The notes under the pieces: generated by a model
What the model was told of the DNA's origin: nothing
The model's input: the letters and a program-made list of their open reading frames with translations, nothing else
The model's database searches: none
In this document: positions 16,668 through 24,446 of the stretch, piece by piece
Layout: every line of letters begins with the position of its first letter
How positions within the stretch are numbered: the stretch's first letter is position 1
Position numbers and translations under genes: made by a program
Assembly: GCA_040216635.1 (NCBI GenBank)
Contig: JAVJOU010000029.1
Span: forward strand, 124,001 to 188,000
DNA length: 64,000 bases
Reading direction: 5' to 3'
Source of the DNA: UBA1479 sp040216635
GTDB lineage: Bacteria > Pseudomonadota > Alphaproteobacteria > Rhodospirillales > Casp-alpha2

Positions 16668-16679
16668 ATTGTATACAAT
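16668..16679. promoter_or_regulatory. 12-bp palindromic operator ATTGTATACAAT upstream of the ThDP enzyme
   Basis: Identical to the palindrome in front of the TauD-type dioxygenase, 66 bp before the ThDP alpha-subunit start. On the minus strand TATACA within it can serve as a -10 box. It also lies 140 bp before the divergent ten-cysteine gene. A 12-bp AT-rich palindrome found twice in GC-rich DNA, each time upstream of a metabolic gene, suggests a shared GntR-type repressor. Confidence 0.6.
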
Positions 16680-16818
16680 CCACACAAGCCCGGCGGAACC
16701 CCCAACTTTCCCCGACGTCAACATTATGCGGTTTTCGCCGCATGCCGGCGGCGTTACCATTGCCCGGTATTGCCGGGCCGGTTACAAGGCGCCTGGTTTC
16801 AAGATCGGAGACAGACAG

Positions 16819-17160
16819 ATGAAATTCCTTTTCGGCGCCTTCGCCGTCGCGGCGTTCGCCCTGTTCACCCTGGCCGGTCCGGCCGCCGTCAGCGCCCATG
16901 ACACGGGCAAGCTGCACTTTCACGGCGAACAGATGAGCCAAAGCGCCGGCCAGACCTGTTTCCATAATTGCATCGAACAGAACGGCACGGATGCCAAGGC
17001 GTCCTGCGCCATGCAATGTGGCGTGGCCGGCAACGCGGGTCAGGGAATGGGTCAAGGTCAGAAGGATTGCGGGGCGATGTTCAAACAATGCCGGCAGGCC
17101 TGCGCCAAGGACAAGGCCTGCATTCAGCAGTGCCGCGACGCGCGCAAGCAGTGTTACTGA
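16819..17160 (+). CDS. Small exported ten-cysteine protein with four CX3C motifs
   Basis: A 113-residue protein with a clear signal peptide (MKFLFGAFAVAAFALFTLAG, cleavage near AVSA-HD, residue 26). The mature part has ten Cys (47, 51, 63, 67, 84, 91, 95, 101, 105, 112). Four pairs are CX3C, and the last six are symmetrically spaced (x6, x3, x5, x3, x6). CX3C pairs on helices usually form disulfide-pinned helical hairpins or bind metal, and the HFHGEQ segment adds His ligands. GGAG precedes the ATG by 8 nt. It was probably acquired for periplasmic metal binding or oxidative folding, but no family is recognised. Confidence 0.75.
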   Translation: MKFLFGAFAVAAFALFTLAGPAAVSAHDTGKLHFHGEQMSQSAGQTCFHNCIEQNGTDAKASCAMQCGVAGNAGQGMGQGQKDCGAMFKQCRQACAKDKACIQQCRDARKQCY

Positions 17161-17205
17161 CGCGGGCCGCCTGATTCCGTCCATCGGCCCATCGGCGTTC
17201 CGGGG

Positions 17206-18246
17206 CTATTTCCTGCCCGACAGCATTTCCTGGCACAGCACCGCCATTTCACCCATGGCGGTGTCGTTCAGCGGCTGACCGTTGAAGGTCATGGCGCCGG
17301 AATTGATGTTGAACCGCACGGTCCCGACGTTGAGGGACATATCCGCGCTTTTCGCGACCTTATCCATGGCCGAAAGCGCCGCCGCATCGGCCGACGCCGC
17401 ATCCACAGCCTTCGAACTTGCCGTGCTGCTGGCGGTCTGGGCCGTCGCATCCTGGGTATAGCCCAGGGACTCGGCCGAAGATAAAACCTCCTGGGCCTGG
17501 GTCAGGGCGCTTGAATAATCCCCCGTCGCCGCGGCGGATTCGACCGCATTATAAGCGGATTGAGCCGTCGTCAACGTTGACGCGGCGGTGTCGGCCGTGG
17601 CCTGTGCCGCGGCGGCATCGCTTGCGGCGGTTTCCGCCGCGACTTCCAGCGTCCTGTTCGTGGGGTCCGCGTCCGAAGCGGCCTGGGCCGCCGTTGCCGC
17701 CGTTGCGGCGGTGTCAGCTGCGGTTTGCGCCGCCGTGGCCGCGCTTTCGGCCCCGGCCAGGGATAACGCCGCCGAAGATACCGACGCATCGGTCGCGTCG
17801 GTGGTTTTTTCCGCCGCCAGGGCCGCCGCCTTTTCCGCCGCCAATTGTTCCTCTGGCCCGTCGAGATAGGCCGACAAATCCTTGGTCACGTTGAATTCGA
17901 AGACATCCGGCAGGACCATCTGAAATCCGCCGGACAGGTCCGCGGGCGTGACCTTCTTGCCGCGCACATCGACGCCCGGCTTATAGGCGACATCGGCCCG
18001 TGCCCGATGGCGCATCACCCGGCGGCAGTCCTTTTTGCTGATGCGGGCTTTCGGCGCCGTATCTGTTTGTTCAGCCTGGGCCGCCGGCGCGGGTGATCCG
18101 CCCGTTTGGGCCTGGGCAGGCTGAACCCCGATCATGCCCATCAAGGCACAGGCCGTACCCATGACAAGCCTACGCCGCAGCATTCGAAGGTGGGCCCATC
18201 GGTCGGTCAATTGGCAAGAATCACGCATATCCATCACCACCGTCAT
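17206..18246 (-). CDS. Exported alanine-rich coiled-coil-like protein
   Basis: Up to 346 residues. A signal peptide is visible (RRRLVMGTACALMGMIG, cleavage near QPAQA), but about 20 residues into the longest frame, so the true start may be the ATG at 18183 or 18228; none has a good ribosome site. The middle (about residues 130-270) is low complexity, with Ala, Thr, Ser, Asp and Glu in patterns such as AAQTAADTAATAATAAQAA, which favours a long helix. The N-terminal domain contains ISKKDCRRVMRH, and the C-terminal domain (about 285-346) includes GTVRFNINSGAMTFNGQPL. No family is recognised. Confidence 0.65.
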   Translation of the reverse strand: MTVVMDMRDSCQLTDRWAHLRMLRRRLVMGTACALMGMIGVQPAQAQTGGSPAPAAQAEQTDTAPKARISKKDCRRVMRHRARADVAYKPGVDVRGKKVTPADLSGGFQMVLPDVFEFNVTKDLSAYLDGPEEQLAAEKAAALAAEKTTDATDASVSSAALSLAGAESAATAAQTAADTAATAATAAQAASDADPTNRTLEVAAETAASDAAAAQATADTAASTLTTAQSAYNAVESAAATGDYSSALTQAQEVLSSAESLGYTQDATAQTASSTASSKAVDAASADAAALSAMDKVAKSADMSLNVGTVRFNINSGAMTFNGQPLNDTAMGEMAVLCQEMLSGRK

Positions 18247-18359
18247 ATCGATATTCCAGAACCATTATCAACGGTCCGGATATCTTTTCCGTTAACAGCG
18301 ATTCTACGAATGTACCGGTGGTAGCGATACATCCCGCATACAGATGTATTTTTGAAAGT

Positions 18360-18368
18360 TTATCCACA
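18360..18368. promoter_or_regulatory. Single perfect DnaA box in an AT-rich intergenic region
   Basis: TTATCCACA matches the DnaA-box consensus exactly. It sits in the 258-bp divergent gap between the Ala-rich gene and a small membrane-protein gene, close to an inverted repeat ATACAT/ATGTAT (18327-18349). No cluster of boxes is present, so this is not an origin. It could be a regulatory DnaA site or chance. Confidence 0.3.
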
Positions 18369-18504
18369 AATTAGATGCATTAATGAAAACTTCCGCGCAG
18401 TAACCCGGGCTTTTTAGTGTTAATATTAGAATGTGCTCTTCTATCGAAAACGCTCAAAAAAATAATCAGAGGGTCGGGAGGGCTACAGGAACGGGGAGCA
18501 TTCG

Positions 18505-18981
18505 GTGAACCTTTACATTGCCGGCGCCGCAATTGGTGCGACCACGTCCGCTGCTGTTGCGGCGGTGTGGGTTCTTGGCCCGGGTGGGTCAATTGATGGT
18601 ATGGGCGCGGGTTCTGCGTCCAAGCCCAGTCACGTCTTTGACATGCAGGTTTCGCCCTATATGGCGCGGGTCAGCTATCAGGCCGGCTCGTCCGCCTTGG
18701 TGCCCATTTCACTCGCCTTCCGGGTTACGGATAAACAGGCGGGGGCCGCATTCTGCCGCGACCTTGCCCGTATCCAGCAGGAGGTCCAAACCTTCATGCG
18801 GGCCAACGTGAAGGGCACCTTTTCCTGGCCGAACTTTGCCGCATCGGGGCTTGACCAGAAATTGACGACCCGCGTGAATTCAGCCCTTGGCCGCAATCTG
18901 GTCAACCGGGTGTTTGCCGCCGCCGGCGCACAGGGCGTGGGCGAACGGCCGATGAACTGCGCCCGCTTGGCACGGATGTAG
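18505..18981 (+). CDS. Hypothetical single-span membrane protein
   Basis: A 158-residue protein from a GTG start with GGGGAG 6 nt upstream. A hydrophobic N-terminal helix (residues 2-25, LYIAGAAIGATTSAAVAAVW) anchors a soluble domain, probably periplasmic. That domain contains SPYMARVSYQAG and LVPISLAFRVTDKQAGAAFCRDLARIQQE in two pieces. The layout, with a strand followed by a helix carrying regular charged residues, faintly recalls FliL-type periplasmic domains, but I cannot assign it. It stands alone between the divergent Ala-rich gene and guaA. Confidence 0.65.
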   Translation: MNLYIAGAAIGATTSAAVAAVWVLGPGGSIDGMGAGSASKPSHVFDMQVSPYMARVSYQAGSSALVPISLAFRVTDKQAGAAFCRDLARIQQEVQTFMRANVKGTFSWPNFAASGLDQKLTTRVNSALGRNLVNRVFAAAGAQGVGERPMNCARLARM

Positions 18982-19113
18982 CCTGTCTTTCGTCCGAACG
19001 GGCTTAACGGGGCTCCATTCCAGCCCGTTTCCCCCTGATTTTTTCCCGATTTTTCCTTGTATGGAGACATCTCGACGCGTGACTCACAGCGGGGTTCGCG
19101 ATAGAAGCTCCCC

Positions 19114-20706
19114 ATGTCAGACGCGGCACAAACCGATCTTCATGCGGAAAAGATCCTGATCGTCGATTTCGGCTCCCAGGTGACGCAATTGATTGCGCGC
19201 CGGGTCCGGGAATCGGGCGTGTATTGCGAAATTCATCCCTTCAACAATGTCGATACCGCCTTCATTCAGGCCTTCAAGCCCAAGGGCGTGATCCTGTCAG
19301 GCGGGCCCGCGTCGGTCCATGAACAGACGACGCCCCGTGCCCCCCAGGCGCTGTTCGACGCAGACGGCGCATTGGCGCACCTTCCGGTCCTGGGTATCTG
19401 CTATGGCGAACAGACCATGGTCGCCCAAAACGGCGGCGAGGTCGAAGCCTCCAACCACCGGGAATTCGGCCGTGCCTTCGTCGAAATCACCGACGACTGC
19501 GCCCTGTTCGACGGTATCTGGACCAAGGGCGAAAAACACCAGGTCTGGATGAGCCACGGCGACAAGATCATCCGCGTGCCGGACGGATTCCGCCCCGTGG
19601 CCGTGTCCGACGGGTCCCCCTTCGCCGCCATCGCCCATGAAACGGGGCGCATGTTCGGCGTGCAGTTCCACCCCGAAGTCGTGCACACGCCGGACGGCGC
19701 CAAGCTGCTTGCCAATTTCGTGCATAAGATCGCCGGCTGCGAAGGCGATTGGACCATGGCCGCCTTCAAGGACGAAGCGATCCAGAAGGTCCGCGACCAG
19801 GTCGGCGACGGCCGGGTGATCTGCGGATTGTCCGGCGGTGTCGATTCATCCGTCGTCGCCGTGCTGCTGCATGAAGCGATCGGCGACCAGTTGACCTGCG
19901 TGTTCGTCGACCACGGCCTGATGCGCGAGGGCGAGGCCGATCAGGTGGTCAGCCTGTTCCGCGATACCTACAACATCCCGCTTGTCCACCGCGACGCCTC
20001 GGATCTGTTCCTGGGCGAGCTGGACGGCGTGACCGACCCCGAGATCAAGCGTAAAACCATCGGCAAGCTGTTCATCGACGTGTTCGAGGAAGAGGCCAAG
20101 AACGTCGGCGGCGCCAAGTTCCTGGCCCAGGGCACGCTCTATCCCGACGTCATCGAAAGCGTGTCGTTCACGGGCGGGCCCAGCGTCACCATCAAGTCCC
20201 ATCACAATGTGGGCGGCCTGCCGGAACGCATGGACATGGCCCTGGTCGAGCCCTTGCGCGAACTGTTCAAGGACGAAGTCCGCGAACTGGGGCGCGAACT
20301 GGGCCTGCCGGAAACCTTCGTCGGCCGCCACCCCTTCCCGGGGCCGGGTCTGGCGATCCGCATTCCGGGTGCGATCTCGCGCGACAAGCTCGACATCCTG
20401 CGCAAGGCCGACGTGATCTATCTGGAAGAAATCCGCAACGCCGGGCTGTACGACACCATCTGGCAGGCCTTCGCCGTGTTGTTGCCGGTGCAGACCGTCG
20501 GCGTGATGGGCGACGCCCGGACCTACGACTTCGTCTGCGCGCTGCGCGCCGTGACCTCGACCGACGGCATGACGGCGGACTACTACCCCTTCGACCACGA
20601 ATTCCTGGGCCGCACGGCCAACCGCATTATCAACGAGGTCAAGGGCATCAACCGCGTCGTCTACGACGTGACCTCGAAGCCGCCCGGCACGATTGAATGG
20701 GAATAG
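19114..20706 (+). CDS. guaA: GMP synthase (glutamine-hydrolysing)
   Basis: A 530-residue enzyme converting XMP to GMP with ammonia from glutamine. The class I amidotransferase domain (about residues 10-205) has the nucleophile in LGICYGEQTM and the His-Glu pair in FGVQFHPEVVHT. The ATP pyrophosphatase domain (about 210-400) has the PP-loop LSGGVDSSVVA. The dimerisation domain ends in the family-typical PPGTIEWE. The length is normal. It is followed after 36 bp by a transglutaminase-like gene in the same direction. Confidence 0.97.
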   Translation: MSDAAQTDLHAEKILIVDFGSQVTQLIARRVRESGVYCEIHPFNNVDTAFIQAFKPKGVILSGGPASVHEQTTPRAPQALFDADGALAHLPVLGICYGEQTMVAQNGGEVEASNHREFGRAFVEITDDCALFDGIWTKGEKHQVWMSHGDKIIRVPDGFRPVAVSDGSPFAAIAHETGRMFGVQFHPEVVHTPDGAKLLANFVHKIAGCEGDWTMAAFKDEAIQKVRDQVGDGRVICGLSGGVDSSVVAVLLHEAIGDQLTCVFVDHGLMREGEADQVVSLFRDTYNIPLVHRDASDLFLGELDGVTDPEIKRKTIGKLFIDVFEEEAKNVGGAKFLAQGTLYPDVIESVSFTGGPSVTIKSHHNVGGLPERMDMALVEPLRELFKDEVRELGRELGLPETFVGRHPFPGPGLAIRIPGAISRDKLDILRKADVIYLEEIRNAGLYDTIWQAFAVLLPVQTVGVMGDARTYDFVCALRAVTSTDGMTADYYPFDHEFLGRTANRIINEVKGINRVVYDVTSKPPGTIEWE

Positions 20707-20742
20707 CCGGCGCGACCGGCCGACCAATCGGAGCGAACAGCC

Positions 20743-22047
20743 TTGCCAACCTCCCTCAGAAAGGCCTACGCCGCCGCACCGTTCTGGTTTCTTTCCGCCT
20801 GCATAAGCGGTGCCGCCGCAATCGCCGTCTTCGTCTTTCGCGGCGATCTCTTGTGGCTTGAATATCAGCCTGCGACCCTTGGCGAGATTTACGCCCCGCC
20901 CCCCTCTGCAGGGGCCCGCATTTCCGGTTTCGACAAAAACGGCAATCGCCTGACCGTCCTTCTGACCAACGCCGGCATGTGCGGGCGCTGGCGGGTTGTG
21001 CGCGGCGACGGCACACCGCAAACCATCGACAGTCCGGTTCCTGTCATCACCCTCGTGCCGGGCCGCCACATATATCGGGTTGATCCCCAGGATTGCCCCG
21101 GTTTGATCATTCCGCGTCCCCTGGAATTCGATATCGCCTTTACGCCGCAGGCCGATGCACCGACAGATGCGCCGCACCCAGACTTGATCAATCTGTATCG
21201 CGCTCCTCTGGAGATCGCTCAACAGTCCGGCCCCGATTTCACACGCTGGATCCCGCCGCTTGAGGATTATCCCGCCGCCGATACGGCACAGGCCCAACAG
21301 TTCCTCAAACGCATTGGCATCACGCCGGACATGACATCGCGTGAGAAAATCACCGCCGTCTCGGTCGGCCTCACTGCGCGCATAAAATCAGGTCAGCCTC
21401 CCGCCGATCTGGACACCATGTCGCCGATGCAGGTTCTGAATGTGGCCGAGGGAAAAGGAATTCCCCTGTTCTGCCGCCAACGCGCCTTGATGAAAGCATT
21501 TCTGTTGAACGTAGCCGGTGTCCCGACACGATTGGTGTGGTCTGGCCGGACCATCGACGGTGTGCTTATGAGCAGTCATGCGTTCACGGAAAGCTTCGTC
21601 GCCGAACAGGGCCGTTGGGCCTATTCGGACCTAAGCCACAATATCGACTATCTGACCGGGCCTGACGGCGGCGTGCTGAACGCCGCCGACATGCTGTTCC
21701 TGATTTCCAGCGGCGCCCTATCGGATACGGCGGCGAAATGGCCGACCCGTATTGCCGCATCCGGAGAAGCCCGCGCGCCCCTTTCCGCCGACATACGCCA
21801 TAGCTTGGCCGGCGTATTTACACGCAATGCAATCCTGCAATATTGGGGGGCGCATGACCGGTTCGTTCATCAAATAAACCCGCCGTTCGCGACGAAACTG
21901 TCATATCGCCTACAACGCTACCTGTTTGAACCAACACTGTATATCGGACTGCAACGCGGCTACACGTTCCATTGGCTGCGCTTGGTAACCATCTTAGCTG
22001 CACTTTTCAGTATCTCCGCAGTAACTTTCAAGTCGCTGCGTCGGTAA
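20743..22047 (+). CDS. Membrane-anchored transglutaminase-like protein
   Basis: A 434-residue protein from a TTG start with GGAGCGA upstream. It has an N-terminal membrane helix (about residues 12-30) and another at the C-terminus (about 408-428), so a large extracytoplasmic domain lies between. Residues 240-310 show the transglutaminase-like triad: Cys in IPLFCRQRALMKAFL, His in MSSHAFTESF and Asp in AYSDLSHNI. Bacterial members act as peptidases or amidases on proteins or peptidoglycan, or are found in polysaccharide loci. It follows guaA and precedes a small membrane gene. Target unknown. Confidence 0.7.
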   Translation: MPTSLRKAYAAAPFWFLSACISGAAAIAVFVFRGDLLWLEYQPATLGEIYAPPPSAGARISGFDKNGNRLTVLLTNAGMCGRWRVVRGDGTPQTIDSPVPVITLVPGRHIYRVDPQDCPGLIIPRPLEFDIAFTPQADAPTDAPHPDLINLYRAPLEIAQQSGPDFTRWIPPLEDYPAADTAQAQQFLKRIGITPDMTSREKITAVSVGLTARIKSGQPPADLDTMSPMQVLNVAEGKGIPLFCRQRALMKAFLLNVAGVPTRLVWSGRTIDGVLMSSHAFTESFVAEQGRWAYSDLSHNIDYLTGPDGGVLNAADMLFLISSGALSDTAAKWPTRIAASGEARAPLSADIRHSLAGVFTRNAILQYWGAHDRFVHQINPPFATKLSYRLQRYLFEPTLYIGLQRGYTFHWLRLVTILAALFSISAVTFKSLRR

Positions 22048-22102
22048 CATTTTTTCTGTACCTTTCATCGCCCTTACCTACTAATTCACCTAAAGTCATT
22101 GA

Positions 22103-22696
22103 ATGGGACCTCTCGAACGATTCCTGCTCATCTCGATCCTGTTTCTCGGCGCTGTCCGGATTTTCATCATGCCCGGCGTGGGGGAGCATGCCGGGCGGGA
22201 CACGCCCGAATACACCCCGGATGCCGTTACCGAGAAAGCCCCGTCGGGCCGGGATGGCACCTATGACTGGAACCCGGCGACCTTCACCCGCCGCGGCATT
22301 CCCAGCAAACTGACCCTGAGCAGCGACGGCCGCGTGCCGGACAACATACGCCTGACCGACACCCAGAAAGCCTTCGTCTACGCCGCCATGATCGAGACCT
22401 ATGCCAGCCTGCTGCAGCGCGCCCATGAGGACTGTGACACGCAAATGCGCAGGGATATCGTGCGTTGGCGGGCGCGTCAGGCACAGACCATCGCCGATGC
22501 ATCGGACGTTCTCGACCTGCTCAGCCCCAGCCGCAATGCCCTGAGCAAGCCCCACGACAACATGACGTCCGCAACCTTCCGCAAGCGCATCTGCCCGACC
22601 ATCGAGCATTACCTGGCAACGGGAGCCTACAATCCGCACCCTGAAGCGATCAGCCGTCTGGCCCATGCCGCACGCGGACACGCCACCGGCCGCTGA
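22103..22696 (+). CDS. Hypothetical membrane-anchored protein
   Basis: A 197-residue protein with one N-terminal hydrophobic helix (LERFLLISILFLGAVRIFIM, residues 4-23) and a soluble remainder with only two cysteines. It is 55 bp after the transglutaminase-like gene and may be part of the same unit. The C-terminal half is mostly helical and Arg/Ala-rich. No family is recognised. Confidence 0.6.
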   Translation: MGPLERFLLISILFLGAVRIFIMPGVGEHAGRDTPEYTPDAVTEKAPSGRDGTYDWNPATFTRRGIPSKLTLSSDGRVPDNIRLTDTQKAFVYAAMIETYASLLQRAHEDCDTQMRRDIVRWRARQAQTIADASDVLDLLSPSRNALSKPHDNMTSATFRKRICPTIEHYLATGAYNPHPEAISRLAHAARGHATGR

Positions 22697-22798
22697 GCCG
22701 CCGAATGACGCATCTTTAGGATAGCCGGACCTATAACCTTCGGCTTAATACGCAAGATATATTTATTTTTTTCTGAAATGGCACAACACTTACCGTAC

Positions 22799-22839
22799 TT
22801 AAGAGATCTCTTGACGAAAGAACATAAAGAGAACATCTT
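22799..22839 (+). promoter_or_regulatory. Candidate promoter with overlapping near-palindrome
   Basis: TTGACG (22811-22816), a 17-nt spacer and CATCTT (22834-22839) form a weak sigma-70 promoter shortly before a small gene. The -35 overlaps a near-perfect palindrome, TTAAGAGATCTCTTGA (22799-22814). The surrounding 100 bp are markedly AT-rich. Evidence is only sequence shape. Confidence 0.3.
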
Positions 22840-22864
22840 AAGCCCTCTGGACTGGAGATGTGCC

Positions 22865-23143
22865 ATGTTTGCCCATCAGACGAAGCCCGCCCCCGACACG
22901 ACCGCCAACGCGTCCCTGCGTGACGAACCGGCTGCCCGCGAAACGGTCGAGGTCACCTACTACCCCGTGCTCAAGAACCGCGCCCTTGGCCGCCGCATGA
23001 CCCGTACGTTTTCTGCCCGGCGCGGCGAGAACCCGTTCAAGGCCGCCGAACGGGAATTGGCGCGCCGCTACAAGGTGCGCGATTATCTGATCTTCGATGC
23101 CCATCTGAAACAAAGCGGCTTTTTCGATCGCACGGGCTTTTAG
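22865..23143 (+). CDS. Small basic hypothetical protein
   Basis: A 92-residue protein started at the ATG following TGGAGATG. A frame extending 29 codons upstream would cover the AT-rich promoter-like stretch and is less likely. It is basic, without signal or membrane segment, and contains VEVTYYPVLKNRALGRRMTR and the helix KAAERELARRYKVRDYLIFD. It is alone, convergent with the HPt/response-regulator pair. Not recognised. Confidence 0.5.
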   Translation: MFAHQTKPAPDTTANASLRDEPAARETVEVTYYPVLKNRALGRRMTRTFSARRGENPFKAAERELARRYKVRDYLIFDAHLKQSGFFDRTGF

Positions 23144-23173
23144 GGAAAGATTAAAGAACAGCCCCAGCCGATA

Positions 23174-23659
23174 TCAGCGGGCCTGCTGTTCCGCGATTTT
23201 GGCCCGGAACGCATTCAACAACACCTGCAGTTCCTTGCTCAACTCTCCTTGATGCCCTTTCAGGCCCTGTCGGAAGATCGCCTTCATGGCCATGATATGG
23301 ACGCGGATAACATCCAGATCACGCGCTTTCAGCCGGGGCAGACCATCAAGATACTTGCACAGACTGTCCCCCACGACGGAAATCAACGGAAATCCGAAGC
23401 TACCGCCCTGCCCCCGGGCTTCATGGGTCATGTCGTAAAGCTCTTTCAGGCGCGCCGGATCGGCCCGGCCCGTCCGTGACGTCTCGACGAAGGACTGCCA
23501 AAGCGTTTCCAGGTCGTCCACGGCCCAACCCTGATACTGGCCGATCAGGTCATCGGCGGCATTGACCGCCTTCAGGATCGCCTGCTCCATGGAGGGTCCG
23601 CCACGGCGAACCTTTTGGCTGATGTGCTTTTGCGGTTTCAGGAATCGGGTTTCAGCCAT
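23174..23659 (-). CDS. HPt-like histidine phosphotransfer protein
   Basis: A 161-residue, all-helical soluble protein. The block YDMTHEARGQGGSFGFPLIS resembles the HPt signature (HxxKGxxxxxG) with the candidate phosphorylated His in THEARGQGG. Its ATG directly follows the stop codon of the response-regulator gene (TAA-ATG), so the two are translationally coupled. The pairing suggests a phosphorelay branch fed by a kinase elsewhere, possibly the PAS kinase 5.6 kb away. The HPt motif is divergent (Arg in place of Lys), hence moderate confidence. Confidence 0.6.
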   Translation of the reverse strand: MAETRFLKPQKHISQKVRRGGPSMEQAILKAVNAADDLIGQYQGWAVDDLETLWQSFVETSRTGRADPARLKELYDMTHEARGQGGSFGFPLISVVGDSLCKYLDGLPRLKARDLDVIRVHIMAMKAIFRQGLKGHQGELSKELQVLLNAFRAKIAEQQAR

Positions 23660-24214
23660 TTAGGCGTCGCCCCGCCGTTCCTTGCCGCGATATTCGCGGC
23701 GTTTGATCGACCGACGGTCGGGCCCGAAATAGCCGCCGGTGGTTTCCACGTACTGGCGCTTGTCCTGAACCGATGTGACCAGCCGTTTGTACAACGACGC
23801 CGCCGAAATCGGTTTGGCCAGGAACGAATTGATGCCGGCATCGCGGGCTTCTTCGACACGCTTCATTTCCGTGTAGCCGGTCAGCATGATGATCGGCACG
23901 AACCGGTTGGGCACGTTGGCCCCCCGGCGAATCCGTTCAACGAATTCCAGCCCGGAAACGGGTGCCATGTTCCAATCGGTGATGACCAAGTCCGGGTCGG
24001 AATTGATCAGCAGATCAAATGCCTCGTCCGCATCGGACGACACCGTGACTTCCTTAATCCCGAATCCTTCCAGGAACGTGCGCACAAGCTCGCGCATGTG
24101 GAAGCTGTCATCCACCACCAAGACCCGCAGTGCACTGAAATCGTAGCCGTCGCTCATTGGCGGTTTCTGACCGGCTGGCGCCGGGGTATTGCCCCACGTC
24201 GTTTCATAATTCAT
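23660..24214 (-). CDS. Response regulator, receiver domain with basic tail
   Basis: A 184-residue protein. The CheY-like receiver domain spans about residues 28-150, with acidic pocket D35-D36 in VVDDS, phospho-acceptor D80 in VITDWNM, Thr in MLTGYT and Lys in LAKPIS. There is no DNA-binding output domain. Instead a short tail (about 150-184) is rich in Arg, Lys and Glu (RRSIKRREYRGKERR). A shorter start at residue 20 (MSDGYDF) is possible. It is coupled stop-to-start with an HPt-like gene. Single-domain regulators of this kind work in phosphorelays or motility control. Confidence 0.85.
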   Translation of the reverse strand: MNYETTWGNTPAPAGQKPPMSDGYDFSALRVLVVDDSFHMRELVRTFLEGFGIKEVTVSSDADEAFDLLINSDPDLVITDWNMAPVSGLEFVERIRRGANVPNRFVPIIMLTGYTEMKRVEEARDAGINSFLAKPISAASLYKRLVTSVQDKRQYVETTGGYFGPDRRSIKRREYRGKERRGDA

Positions 24215-24446
24215 CGACACTATCCAATGATGCCCCCCTAGGGCAATCCTACAGCTTAAACTGACAAAAACCTGAAGACCCCGAACACGTTTGCGTGGGA
24301 ACAACACATTTGCATTACCTGTTATGCCTGCGGTCTACACATTATCCCGTCCGGTTCCTATATATCGAAAGTCTATATCGCCGCTTGCGATCCGCGAGCG
24401 GAACCCCAACTATATGAAACACAATAGATTTTAAGGACGATCGCCG

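Noticed and set aside
19846..21297. A 483-codon open frame antisense to guaA and the transglutaminase-like gene.
   Set aside because: It spans two real genes and the gap between them and has no recognisable motif.
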